Source of the DNA: Scytalidium lignicola
Taxonomy: Eukaryota; Ascomycota; Leotiomycetes
Direction of reading: 5' to 3'
Assembly (NCBI GenBank): GCA_002812745.2
Contig: NCSJ02000091.1
Location: 1 to 64,000, forward strand
Length of the DNA: 64,000 nucleotides
Part shown: in pieces, positions 21,775 through 32,547 of the stretch
Position numbering within the stretch: position 1 is the stretch's first letter
How the letters are laid out: each line of letters begins with the position of its first letter
Made by a program: the position numbers and the translations under genes
Notes under the pieces: model-generated
The model's database searches: none
The model's input: only the letters and a program-made list of their open reading frames with translations
What the model was told of the DNA's origin: nothing

Positions 21775-23411
21775 TTATACTATGAGACAAAAGTGAGTTG
21801 AAAATCGGGATCCTCTCCGGTGACTGATCCCATGCTGATAAATCTGTAGCAAATAAATGCTTCCAATGCATCCCATATATCGCATCTCTGCCCATGCCAA
21901 GCTGAAAAATAAATTAGCAATCTAACTCTACAAATTCATACAGATTTCATAGCGTACTTTTTACCAAGACAATTGCGGGGTCCAGTTGAAAATGGACTCA
22001 TAGCATGTTTTTTGTCACTTGCAAACCGTACGTCTCCTCCTAAGAATCGTTCTGGGATATAAGAATCTGGATCACAGAAGTTGTCTGGTGAGTGGGATGT
22101 TGACATCATGGTTATACATACAGTTGTCTNAAAAAAGTCAGTCAGGTTCTGTTTAATTCAAATTTGCCACTTAAAGGTGTCAGCGACTTACTCCACCAGG
22201 AACCCATTTTCCAGCAATATGATCTCCTTGATCAGGTACAATTCTTGGAAGACCTATAGGTACAGGTGGGTAAATTCTGAATCCTTCCTCAAGACAAGCT
22301 ATCATGTACTTCAGATTAGTAGTTGCGTGAATAGTGATCTCCTCGTTATATTTAAACGAGGAGCGCACTTCATTCACAACTTTGGCTAATTTCTCCGGGT
22401 TTTTCAGAAGCAGATAAGTCACACCGCTGAGAATGGTAGCTGTAGTCTCACTGCCCGCTATAATCAGAATAGATGAATTGGCCAGAAACTCTGAAAAGGT
22501 GAAGCCCTTTTCCTTCCGTTTCAAGATATAGTCAAAAAAGTCGGGCCTCTCTTGCTTTATTGATAGCCTGTGCTTGACCTTCTCAATGGTCATATCATTA
22601 TGCGCCTTTTGTTTATCTGTCAATTTCTTAGGTATGAAGAACGGAGCTACCTTTTGTGCAAGTGGAAAATAAGCAAGCACATTCATTAACACCCCAGCCT
22701 TGATGGAGTCAAATAGCAACTTAACCCAAGGATGATAGTCAGAGTTTTCAAGACAACCAAAAGATTCGCCAAAAGTTAAATCTCCGATAACATCAAAGGT
22801 AAACCAGTTATACCATGAACACATATTCTGAGGTAGCTCGCCATCTTGGCAATGTACTTCAATCCGACGCAGAAGAAGGTCGGCGTAACTTTGTATTAAC
22901 GGCTCTTGTTGACGGATAGACGAGTCAGACATTCCATGCGACAGGTTCTTCCGAAGACGAGAGTGGTTCTCACGGTTAGCAATTATAATATGTTCTCCCC
23001 CAGGGTGTGGTGTGTAGAATTTTCGGTCTTTATCCATTTCTGGTTTGCCTTGGCGATGTCCATAGATATCTTTCCAGGCATCTGCATTTGTGAAGGAAAG
23101 TTGATTTGGTCCGATGCGAACAACATCACCATACTCCTTGTGTAGCCTCCCGACATGGTCAATCTGGTAGCCCTCCATGAGATTCCATAAATATGGAATA
23201 TAAGTGATTGCAGATATTTTAGGACCTGGAAATGCAGCTAAGGGATGAAAGTAGACTCGGTAGATTACAAGCCCAAAAATGTAGCAAAAGGACTAACAAC
23301 TATTAGTGGACGCTAAGAATATAACAACATGTTAGCGCTTACCAAACCAAGAGCCCCAGAAAGACAAAAGAGAGAGTCTTGAAGCGTGAAATGTGAGGTT
23401 AGTAGATCCAT
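21775..23411 (-). CDS. cytochrome P450 monooxygenase with an aberrant C-terminus
   Basis: A heme monooxygenase probably anchored in the ER. Exons are 23411-23343, 23292-22192, 22127-21958 and 21901-21775. The N-terminus has a hydrophobic anchor, then RVYFHPLAAFPGPK. Core motifs are present: AGSETT in the I helix, EEGFR (ExxR) with IYPPVP, PERF, and the heme loop FSTGPRNCLGK with cysteine ligand. The last exon starts NLAWAEMR as expected, but about 40 residues of the usual tail are replaced by an unrelated YMGCIGSIYLLQIYQHG sequence ending at TAA 21777-21775. No WxKxP-type end is seen. The gene may be a recent pseudogene, or my last exon may be wrong. The N at 22130 lies in the acceptor tract. 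Confidence 0.85.
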
Positions 23412-24053
23412 TTTATACCAAGCTTAGCTTAATGATTATTCGAGTTTGCATAGAGAGATAGAAGAGTAGTGAGTTTTAACGGAGGAAAGGATTCGAGGGT
23501 TTTATATATCCAATCTCTAGTTTGATTCGCGTAAGGGACAAAGGGCAAAGACTTAAGAAACTCTACTATTATGCAAATCTGTCGATCTATCCATTCTGAG
23601 AACTGCCGTAGCCCTCCCTTTCCTTCCCGGCGAACAGAATTCGCGAAGGTCCGCACGGATAAGATGTTCCGCGGAGAATTAATTATGGACCCCAAAACAT
23701 TGCAAGCCAAGATGGGGAATCTTCCCGACCGTTACACTATAGAAGATCCGCTTGCGGCATTTCCCCGCAGTTTATCGCATACCCTTGATAGAGAGTAAGA
23801 ACTAATTAGCTCTAACGAACCCACTGTCATAAGTCTATGTACGCGAAAACCCACCAAATTTTTGCCTCTTGTAAAATCAAAAATTTAGTGATAAAATATC
23901 AAAGTGATAATTCAATTTTCGTATTAAGATTAAGAAATGCTTTGAATTAATAATTTAAACTACTTTAAATAGTTCTATACTAATTTTTATTACGTTTAGA
24001 AATAACTCTACAGAAGGCATCTTGCAAAATAGACTTCTGCTGGGGGGTTCGTA
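23412..24053. other. intergenic, P450 promoter side
   Basis: Contains an unsupported plus-strand ORF at 23571-23798 and an AT-rich tail with a short AAATTTTTG/CAAAAATTT inverted pair near 23860-23888. I see no recognised gene. Confidence 0.4.
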
Positions 24054-24327
24054 ACGAGCCTACTCCCGTAAGTCTGTGCTTTTTGAGCCTGAAGCCCCTT
24101 AACTAGAATTTTGGATTAATTATTTCTTTATTATTTTGAGAATTCTCAACGGCATAACGAAGTTTGCCTTATTTTATATTAAATAACGAATGCTTATAGA
24201 ATTCTTACATGTGAGTATTTAATAATAAAATATTCAACTTGTTGACTTTGAAGTTTCGAAGCGTATAAACAGTTAAAATGTCGCTTATTTCAGGCTCAAA
24301 AAGCACAGACTTACGGGAGTAGGCTCG
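24054..24327. mobile_element. short TIR element (MITE-like), AT-rich core
   Basis: About 39-bp inverted ends at 24054-24093 and 24289-24327 (ACGAGCCTACTCCCGTAAGT onward, then CTGTGCTTTTTGAGCCTGAA). The core of about 195 bp has no ORF. A TA dinucleotide lies at both edges, suggesting a Tc1/mariner-type mobiliser. Confidence 0.8.
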
Positions 24328-24898
24328 TAAGGCGGATTCTTCTTTGTGGCCCCGTTGAGCTTCAAACTAGAGATGCAAGAGATGCGACCTGTACTGATAC
24401 CTCCGTACGTTGGTACGAAAGGGTATATTCGTGCATACAGCCATTCAAGTTCATCACACCATACTCACCGCACCGTGCACGCATACATTTACACACACAC
24501 AACACTTACATAGACTTACAAAGACAGACACTACATACACGCATCCACTAACTGGCTGACAGCCTACAGTGCAGAACATACAAGAATTAGGAGCTTAAGA
24601 CATCCTGAGGGAAGGTAGTATTACTGTACCGAACATGAAGACTGTTTTCATGCGTAAATTACATGTCACAGAATCTCAAATCAACTCTAAGATCAACAAG
24701 AAAGACGAAATGTTGTGGGACAAGAATGGAAAACTTTAACTAACTGTTATGCAATCTAATCGTCGGCCTCAAGCACTTTGTTCAGCCAACTTAAACTCGA
24801 ATTACCTCGCAGTCGGTAGAAGCAAATGTGGCTGGTAAGCAGATGTAATCACTTATTACCTTAATTTTTGTAGATTATCCCCAGGCCGCTTAAGCTTC
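24328..24898. other. intergenic with repeat remnants
   Basis: Gene-free. Holds a CA-rich stretch near 24480-24545 and, at 24756-24787, a copy of the repeat at 10371-10413 in reverse orientation. Confidence 0.4.
24756..24787 (-). repeat. second copy of the 10371-10413 repeat
   Basis: Reads CTAATCGTCGGCCTCAAGCA onward to TTCAGCC. Its reverse complement matches 10380-10413 with a 2-nt length difference in the loop. Confidence 0.6.
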
Positions 24899-25036
24899 TC
24901 AGGCCAAAGTTATATACAGCCTAATACAGGGATATTATCCACTTAAAATCCTTAATTCTCCTAAAACGGAGATAATTGTAAGGCAAAGACGCTAAAAGTG
25001 GTTCAAAATGGCCTATAGGTTCCGAGGGGATAAGTT
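24899..25036 (+). repeat. dispersed repeat, copy A (with 39742-39872)
   Basis: About 138 bp starting TCAGGCCAAAGTTATAT and ending GGGGATAAGTT. Blocks shared with copy B include GGGATATT.TCCACT, AAAATCCTT, GTTAAAAGTGGTTCAAA-like and GGGGATAAGTT. It ends just before the inverted-repeat element at 25042. Confidence 0.75.
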
Positions 25037-25041
25037 AAATT

Positions 25042-25703
25042 AGGGCAGACTTAAATCGAATTGCGAGTTACTTAAATCGACTCAAAATCGCCGGTGTCGG
25101 ACACAACCTCAGGCATAACACTACCTTAGCCTTACATACAAATTAGTATGGCAATAAGAGATTGCACAATGTAATCAATTATACTCTTATTATCTGATAA
25201 CTTTTCAAAGTTATGGTAATATTTCAATACAATCTTAAGTTTTTTATATTACTTCTTTAGTTTCTGAAGTAAATAACGCAGGTAAATCAGCGTATAACTC
25301 TTCTAGAGGAGCAAGGCTTTCGGTGAAAGTAATGCCTGAAAGGCCTTATAATTATAAGGTATTATAAAGCATTAATAGCCTGAAAGTCACTGTAATTATA
25401 AGGCATTACAGGGCATTAATAGCCTGAAGGCCACTGTAATTTCAGGGCATTTCTAACGCTTAACCTAAATCGTCAGTGTTTGTCTAGTACTTTAATATCA
25501 TTTTCATTACATTTTACTGCATCCTTTATACTACAAGATTGATATAACAGAATATGTTATTGCGTTTTAGCGTTTAAATATAGGACATAGCAGGATAGTC
25601 AGATTACTAATAAATTACTATAGGAGGTAATAGTCCGAGTATGTCCGACACCGGCGATTTTGAGTCGATTTAAGTAACTCACGATTCGATTTAAGTTAGC
25701 CCT
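25042..25703. mobile_element. non-autonomous TIR element, 662 bp, 62-bp ends
   Basis: The left end 25042-25103 and right end 25642-25703 are reverse complements with a few mismatches (AGGGC, then ACTTAAATCGA, AAAATCGCCGGTGTCGGACA). No coding frame is inside. Part of the interior is a short tandem repeat, listed next. Confidence 0.85.
25330..25455 (+). repeat. about 44-bp tandem repeat inside the TIR element
   Basis: The unit GCATTAATAGCCTGAA..CACTGTAATT..AGGCATTACAGG recurs about two and a half times with point differences. Confidence 0.65.
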
Positions 25704-26003
25704 TAATCAAAGCTTAGCAAACTCTTGAAGGATCAATTGCCTTTATTTGACCATCGATCACGTGAATATCACGTGACTAACATTATCTTCCTCTTACACT
25801 CTTTGTAACAAGCCCCTGACAGAAACGACTCAATGATTGGGTGAGAATTGATGTTTAAATATAGAATCAATATTATAATAAAATACTTGTCACATGCATA
25901 AATTCAGAAGACGCCCGAGGATTGTAATCCACCACAACCCTCACGAAAGGCATAAAGTCTTTATATTAACTTACAACTAATATAATTTCTATCTCTATTT
26001 AAT
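25704..26003. other. intergenic
   Basis: 3' flank of the GH5 gene; contains CACGTG-type words near 25761-25775 but no gene. Confidence 0.3.
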
Positions 26004-27434
26004 TTACCATTCACGAAGAGTCTTTACTAATTCCTCTCGAATAACGAGGTTTTCCAACTTGAAAGACGCAGCCATCTCATCTAGCTCCTCAAAAGAGAGG
26101 TCCTTGAAGTATTCAGCGTACTCTTGTGTCAGATACTGAGAAAGTAAGATGTCCCGAAGCACTCGATCCACGTAATCATCGACAGTCCAAGTGCGTGGGT
26201 AAATAGATCGGTGTAGATGCTCGGGGATGACCTCGCGAAAATGAGCCTTGACGGGTCCATAGACAGCCTGTTCAATCTCGGGATCCTTTCGACGTCCCCA
26301 ACGATCAAGACCGATCTCCAGCTTCTTGTCTAACCAGGGCCGGAGGTGCTTATACCATTTTGACTCAGGAGACACATGAACGAGTCCTTGGTACCCAATG
26401 TCCTTGTACAACCAGATGCTGAATGAAATAGGAGCACCGTCACCTGAAGGATCACCTGTCTTGTAGATAGACAATTGATCCCGCAGAACTAGGTATCGCG
26501 ATGCATTAGTAGCGTCGATATCCTCATCATTGCGCATCGCAGACGAATACACTGGACCCCATTCGCCGTTCCACACCGGGACGCCTAACTCTTTCATATA
26601 TTGTACTTTTCGCTCATATTGATGTCGCAAGTTCTCCTTCTGCTCTTCGGTCCCGGTGTACAGTTCTGGGCTCTTTGGGAAGCCGAAGTTGGAGTAGTCG
26701 TGAATGGAATAGACGGTGTTGGCATATGGCTTTTTGGGGAATTGCCTGAAATCGGCGGCGTAGGTGTTGCCATCCAGGAACAAAATATGATTGGGGTCTG
26801 CCTCTCGAATGGCCACGTCAATTTTATCATAAAATCGGATCAACCGAGTATGTTGAGGATCCGCCGGTTCGTTGAGAGGGTTATAACCGGCGATCCAGGG
26901 GTTGTTCTTGTAATGTGAGGCTATATTGCGCCAGAGATCGATTATCCTGTCTTGGAAATAGTCGAAATCCCAGAAAAGCGCTCCATGGATGCCACTGTCG
27001 CTGTGCCAATCTTGGTTCTGACCACCAGGTACGGCGTGCAAGTCGAGAATAGTGTAAATGCCGTACTTTGCACAGCTGTCCACAACTCGATCAAGGAGTT
27101 CGAAGCCTTGGGGCTTCACTTTAGTGAGATCAGAGTCGTCAAGAAAGTGGCGGTAATTGAATGGAATTCTCAGGCAGTTGAGATTCATCGAGGCAAAAAG
27201 TTCGGCGTCTTTGTCGGTCCAGAAGTATTCGTAGAACTTTGACCAGAAAAAACCGTACTTCTCCTTGCCCATGACCTTCAACATGGCTTCTTTGTGTTCC
27301 TCCTCGTGTCCTGGAAACCCAGTAATGAAGTTTTCCATATTGAGATGGCCTCCCGTGGCGGCACCGCGTAAAACGACGGGCTTGCCATCGCCGGAGACAA
27401 TTTTTGTTCCTTGGACACGCAAAAAGTCCGTCAT
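26004..27434 (-). CDS. glycoside hydrolase family 5 enzyme, intracellular
   Basis: Single exon, 476 aa. It hydrolyses a beta-glycosidic bond by the retaining mechanism. A TIM-barrel GH5 domain spans most of the protein: NLNCLRIPFNYRHF (about 84-97), TILDLHAVPGGQNQDWHSD, the acid/base in YNPLNEP (Glu189), HDY (about 245) and the nucleophile in WNGEWGP (Glu291). There is no signal peptide (MTDFLRVQGTK), so it acts inside the cell. The N-terminal NMENFITGFPG segment recalls intracellular fungal GH5 sterol/lipid glucosidases, but the subfamily should be treated as open. It is divergent from an MFS sugar transporter across a shared promoter of about 1.1 kb. Confidence 0.92.
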   Translation of the reverse strand: MTDFLRVQGTKIVSGDGKPVVLRGAATGGHLNMENFITGFPGHEEEHKEAMLKVMGKEKYGFFWSKFYEYFWTDKDAELFASMNLNCLRIPFNYRHFLDDSDLTKVKPQGFELLDRVVDSCAKYGIYTILDLHAVPGGQNQDWHSDSGIHGALFWDFDYFQDRIIDLWRNIASHYKNNPWIAGYNPLNEPADPQHTRLIRFYDKIDVAIREADPNHILFLDGNTYAADFRQFPKKPYANTVYSIHDYSNFGFPKSPELYTGTEEQKENLRHQYERKVQYMKELGVPVWNGEWGPVYSSAMRNDEDIDATNASRYLVLRDQLSIYKTGDPSGDGAPISFSIWLYKDIGYQGLVHVSPESKWYKHLRPWLDKKLEIGLDRWGRRKDPEIEQAVYGPVKAHFREVIPEHLHRSIYPRTWTVDDYVDRVLRDILLSQYLTQEYAEYFKDLSFEELDEMAASFKLENLVIREELVKTLREW

Positions 27435-28516
27435 CCTGATCTGAAACTGCCTCCTTATTCAGGATCGGCGAAATAATTAAAAGTGATCGATACGACAGAA
27501 ACACGATGATGATCAGTTAAATAAAGTACAGCAGCTGCAAGATTCTCTGGGTACCGTGATATATAGGGAGGGGTTTCGAGACTGGGCAATGCAGTGCGCA
27601 AGATCTGTGTACCATTTATGGGTGAGAGTAGGAGAGAAAACCAAGAGTTAAATTCCTGTTGTTTCTGCTTTAAACTAGAGTCTCCACCTTAACCAGTGGA
27701 GTGGGAGCAGCAAGTCTAGAGAGCTCCGGGATTGTGATTATTCTCTTCTCTCTGATTATTGCGGAGAAGAACATTTCGGTGCAGGTGCTGTAGCTAATAC
27801 GTACCTAACCAAACTTGCCAACATTACGCGCGCTGTAAAGGTCGTTCGCGTGACCTTAATAAAAAAGCCTCACTCTTTTATGGTTTTATCCTCCCTCTTG
27901 ACTATGAGACCGAACTTACACGTATCCCGATGTTGTATTAATTAACTCGATGTGGTTAGAAACGACAGCGCTCCGTAGCATTTTCTTCTGTGAATAACGT
28001 CAAAAATTCCCTTCTGTGGAGCTCAATTCTATTTAGCTTAAAAAATTGTAGTTTCAAGTCTCGTAACACCCCATTTGAGACTTGTGATACCCGTATGATG
28101 CTTTTCATCTTACTGTGGTACATATTTCAACTAAGACTTTGTGGCAAGTCGCGGAATGTCGGCAGCCAAACCTGAAAATTTATTAGCTGAAGCGGCAAAG
28201 CTACTCCGCACGTGGCCGGGCTGACTACCACCGCAGTTAGATGTCCTGGCATCCTGCTCACAGGGGGCCTCCGCATACCAGGACAAGCATACGACCGGGA
28301 GAAAATGGGGAAGAAGGTTGGCTAATCGAAAGAACGCGGAGAGGTGGTGACGGTAATTCTACATGCACCCCGCAGTTGCACCATGCTCATGCCATTATTC
28401 CAGATGTCTATAAAAATTGAGTCCCCTGGCCTCAATGCAACACATCTGTTTTACATCACTCCAGACCCTCTGATCATCGGCCCTCCAAGTCTAGATAACC
28501 TACTATATCTTGTTCA
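27435..28516. promoter_or_regulatory. shared promoter region of GH5 enzyme and MFS transporter
   Basis: Non-coding 1.08 kb between divergent starts. It suggests co-regulation. No operator could be named with confidence. Confidence 0.45.
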
Positions 28517-30085
28517 ATGGCAAATAACGGGCAAATTTCGGATACCCTACCGACCCACGCGACGTCTATCGACGATGTCCTTCCCAAGTATGACCGTCCG
28601 TGGTGGAGGGTACGACATCTTCTTACCTTGAACCTCCTTCTCATTATCCCATTACTCGGCAATTCCTGTAATGGTTACGACGGATCTCTTCTCAACGGCT
28701 TGCAGTCATTGCCCCAGTGGAGGGATTACTTCCACTCCCCTTCAGGGACCCATCTAGGTGGTCTATCTAACGCCTATGTTTTTGGAAATATCCTCTGTTT
28801 CCCATTCTCATCATGGTTTAGCGATAAGTTCGGCCGTCGGAATGGCTTGAGGCTCGGTTGCGTCACTGTATGCATAGGTGCTGGACTTCAGTGTGCTGCT
28901 CAAAACTACGCCATGTTCCTGGCTGCTCGGATGGTCATTGGCGTTGGGTCTATGTTCATCATTGTAGCTTGTCCTTGCCTGGTCTCTGAGCTTGCCTACC
29001 CAACACAGCGAGGTGTTATCACTGCGACATTCGGGCCCTCCTGGTATGCGGGAGCTGTGATTGCCGCTTGGGTGACATACGGCACGAACAATATGGGTGT
29101 CGGTAATACCTGGGCGTGGCGGCTACCTTCACTCCTTCAAGGGTTCATCCCTTGTATCCAACTCGTGGGCTCATTCTTCATCCCTGAAAGCCCACGGTAC
29201 CTAGTTAACGTTGGGAGAGAAGAGGAGGCTAAGGCTGTGCTGATGGAGTACCATGCTGGGAACGACCCGGCTCATAACTCCTTGGTTGAGTTTGAAATGA
29301 ACGAAATCAAACTCCAAATCTCTTACGAAAGAGCAAGCCAAGAAGTCAGTTGGAAAGCTTTCATCCAAACGAAAGCAAACCAGCATCGGCTCTTCATCGT
29401 TGTGTGGCTGTCAATTACCCAACAAGCATGCGGTAATGGACTGGTGTCATACTATCTCAACCTCATTCTGAACTCTATTGGTATCACGTCTGCTCGACGG
29501 CAACTAGTCATAAATGGTGGCTTGATGATTTACAATCTTGGAACTGCCATTATTGCTGGCCTTATTGTTGGTAGAGTGCCACGACGAGCTACGTTCATTG
29601 TCGGTCTTTCATCAATGTTGGTCTGCTACGTTATATGGACAGTCCTATCTGCTATCAACCAACAGCGCAACTTCGAACAAAAGTCTCTCGGTCAAGGAGT
29701 ATTAGCTATGATATTCCTCTACTATGCTATCTACAACGTTTGCATGAATGCGTTGCCGAATCTTTACATCACGGAAGTTCTCCCTTACTACCTTCGAGCT
29801 AAAGGCACAACCCTCTTTAGCTTGGGTAATGCGCTCACAAATGTGTACAACGGCTTCGTGAACCCAGTTACCATGCAGGCGATTTCTTGGAAGTACTACA
29901 TTGTCTTCTGTTGTCTACTGCTTGTCGAGTTGCTGGTTATCGCCTATACCTTTCCGGAGACATATGGATATACTCTTGAGGAATCAGCTGAGGCTTTCGG
30001 TGATGGAGTGCTGGGAAATGATTCTGGCAAGGCTTCTAAACTAGAGGATATCGAAAGTACACATGTGGATTTTGTAAAGCACTGA
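28517..30085 (+). CDS. MFS sugar transporter, lactose-permease-like
   Basis: A plasma-membrane sugar/H+ symporter, 522 aa, single exon, 12 predicted membrane segments. It has the sugar-transporter signatures NGYDGSLLNGLQSLPQW in the first helix region, SDKFGRRNGLRLG between helices 2 and 3, PESPRYLVNVGREEEA before the central loop, and a C-terminal PETYGYTLEE motif. The start MANNGQISDTLPTHATSIDD gives a normal cytosolic tail. The layout next to a glycosidase and a Gal80-like protein suggests uptake of a di- or oligosaccharide. The substrate itself cannot be read from sequence. Confidence 0.94.
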   Translation: MANNGQISDTLPTHATSIDDVLPKYDRPWWRVRHLLTLNLLLIIPLLGNSCNGYDGSLLNGLQSLPQWRDYFHSPSGTHLGGLSNAYVFGNILCFPFSSWFSDKFGRRNGLRLGCVTVCIGAGLQCAAQNYAMFLAARMVIGVGSMFIIVACPCLVSELAYPTQRGVITATFGPSWYAGAVIAAWVTYGTNNMGVGNTWAWRLPSLLQGFIPCIQLVGSFFIPESPRYLVNVGREEEAKAVLMEYHAGNDPAHNSLVEFEMNEIKLQISYERASQEVSWKAFIQTKANQHRLFIVVWLSITQQACGNGLVSYYLNLILNSIGITSARRQLVINGGLMIYNLGTAIIAGLIVGRVPRRATFIVGLSSMLVCYVIWTVLSAINQQRNFEQKSLGQGVLAMIFLYYAIYNVCMNALPNLYITEVLPYYLRAKGTTLFSLGNALTNVYNGFVNPVTMQAISWKYYIVFCCLLLVELLVIAYTFPETYGYTLEESAEAFGDGVLGNDSGKASKLEDIESTHVDFVKH

Positions 30086-30431
30086 GAGGAGCAAGTTTAA
30101 AGATTTTCCTCTATAGGCTAGAAATTGACAGAGAGAAATATCTGCTCTATTAAGAGGTGCTTTACATCTAGATTGTGTATAGCGAGATGTTGGTAGAATT
30201 CTAAATCATGTTTATACCTACTAAATGCACCCTTTCTCAAGTTCTTTAACCGATGTTGTTAACGTGATTGTGGTTGCTAAAGTTTCTTGCGGATAATTAA
30301 ATGCATTGCCTCACACATTTAAGTAGTAAGCATATAAGTGTACAACAGTAAATATGACGACGAAATAGGCATGAAATATTATAAATGTCTCTTTATTGGG
30401 AAAATATAACTCTGTAAACAAAGCTTTCATT
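30086..30431. terminator. shared 3' region of convergent genes
   Basis: AT-rich, non-coding, between the stops of the transporter and the Gal80-like gene. Presumed polyadenylation zone; no defined signal was confirmed. Confidence 0.35.
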
Positions 30432-31636
30432 TTACATATTCTTTGATAATGATTGTATCTTGTCCAATGCGCGGTGAGTTGCTAGAGCATCAGAGAAGCT
30501 CGCAAAATTAGCAGACTCTCCTGAAGCAAAGGCTTCATAAAGTCGAGCTGTATTAGTTGCTGGCAATACACCCTCCTCCGTTACAGCAGATGGTTCATCC
30601 ACTGGTGTCAAGTCTATTGTTTCCACTTCACCATCTTTTCCGCTGCGCATTCTCAACGTTGCTCCTGGTGGACCCATTTGCCAGCCAGCGTTTGTTGTGC
30701 AGACTTCAATCTCACCCAAAGTCCCCGAGATAATCCAACGAAGAGAAATATTCTCAATGGGACTGCCAGCTACCGTACGGAAGTTGAGGGAAGCTAATGC
30801 ACCAGATAATAGTTTACCTTGGATAAAGATATGATCTGGCGATGTTCGAATGTAGTTAGGGTTTGTCACTTCACCGTTCGAGCCAAAAACTTTGACATTA
30901 GCATTCTCGGTATGAAGAATGGGGGTCAGCTGGGCAAAGTCTCCTAGAACATTAATAAAACTATCGAAAACTTTAGACAAAGGTCGTCAGCATACGTGAT
31001 CCTCTCATAGAAGTAGGCAGGGGTTGTTATACAGTGCCCGAAGGTTATTGTAAGAGTGTTTCCACCACTCTCAATATCCAGATAGTACTCAGCGCCGGCC
31101 ATCCATGTATCGTAAGGATAGTTAAAGGAGCCAACTACCGATGTTGAAGTGATTTTACCAATTTTACCGCTCTTGATAAGCTCCCTTAACTTAACGACGA
31201 GGGGGCTACTGCGTGCCTGCAATCCCACAGCTGTTTTGACGCCCTTTGAAGCGGCTAACTTAGCCAGCTCTTCTGCTTCAGTGATGTTGGCTCCTAAAGG
31301 CCATTCCACACAAACGTCCTTTCCAGCAAGAAGCGCTGGTTTTGCGAGCATGAGGTGCTTAGTGACAATAACCGAGATAACTACCAGATCCACATCTGGA
31401 TCATTTGCCAAATCGTCCGGGTTGCCGTAAGCCTTGACTTGGGGACCGAGTTTATGACTCGCGATGGAAGCTTTTGCATTCTCGGTGCTGGAGTTTGCAA
31501 GTGCCACGATCTCATATTTCGGAGAAGCTAACAGATAAGGAAGGTGTGCTCTCACAGCCCAAGTACCTGGCCCGATCTCCCCTTGGCCACTCTGCTGGCT
31601 TAAACCAATGAGGCCTACACGAATGGGACGAGACAT
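30432..31636 (-). CDS. Gal80-like NAD(P)-binding oxidoreductase (Gfo/Idh/MocA family)
   Basis: Exons 31636-31033 and 30970-30432 total 1143 nt, 380 aa. The N-terminal Rossmann fold begins IRVGLIGLSQQSGQGEIGPG, and GKDVCVEWPLGANITEAEEL (EWP, as in Gal80, in place of the catalytic EKP) follows DLVVISVIVTKH. The junction forms ITFGHFFDSFINVLGDF, as in Gal80 proteins. The C-terminal substrate domain ends LDKIQSLSKNM. The EWP change and lack of the catalytic lysine suggest it may bind a nucleotide cofactor without classic dehydrogenase action. Start MSRPIRVGLIG is chosen over an upstream ATG at 31729. It converges on the sugar transporter. Confidence 0.9.
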
Positions 31637-32547
31637 GTGTATTAAATTGAAGATTGAAGGAATCGGATGTTTCTGAATAGTGATAGATGATGTTGTTGTT
31701 GAGAGGGGAAGCTTGGAATGAAGTGGCATGAGAGTGGCTACTTATAGTTTCTTCCATCGGATTAATGATTGCTTTCTCTATCATGCCGTTGTCGCAGAAC
31801 TTTCCTCATAGAGAAAGGGTACGGAGTACCCCAAAAGCAATTCCTATCCTAAGAAGAGAGCTTGACCTCTTATGATTGGTTATTCAGCAAATGTACAATG
31901 CTCTTTCCATCAAGTAAACTAATTAAAATGATATTTTGGTATTCTTGCATTATTATTGGTTGAATTTGAAAAATATCATGTTCTGGAATCGAGCGGAGGA
32001 AAGCCGAAGCTGCGGGATGGTCGGAATTCCGCCATTAGACCTGACTAGGCAAATAGTGGAGCCAACCCCGAGTTTCCTAGCCTTCCTTTGAGCTACTGAT
32101 ATAAACTCCGGAATTGTTATAAATTTGAAGGAAAATTCCCTGTCAATCAGATATTAGCAATACGAGATGGAACTCTATATGGATCTTGATTTTGTACGCC
32201 TGCTAAAGAAAACCTGCAGCCATTGTAGGCCTCGTAGGGCAGCTACAGTCTAGAAAGTAAATATTCTAAGAAAATATCACTGTTATAAGGACACCTCGAT
32301 CAAAAGTAGACGTTAATCCGTTGAAAGATGTCCTTAAAATAGACTTCAGAGATTAAGAAAGCTAGCTTTTACGATGCGTATGAATTTATATTTCTAGCGC
32401 GCTAACTCTCTTATTTACTTGTAATCATTAATCTAATGCATATACTCGATATAAATAACGAGTATAAGTTAAATATGTATAGAAGTGCATGCATTTTTAT
32501 ATCTGCAAAGCAAGCAGGACTTCTAGGGGAGTAAAGCGTGAGAGTAT
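31637..32547. other. intergenic, no gene seen
   Basis: Promoter side of the Gal80-like gene and about 700 bp of AT-rich sequence without recognised content. Confidence 0.4.

Noticed and set aside
23571..23798. 75-codon plus-strand ORF upstream of the P450
   Set aside because: No domain and no signal; kept only as part of the intergenic note.
28517..31636. Galactose (GAL) regulon in the yeast sense
   Set aside because: Only the Gal80-like protein fits; no galactokinase, epimerase or transferase gene is nearby, so only a general sugar cluster is proposed.
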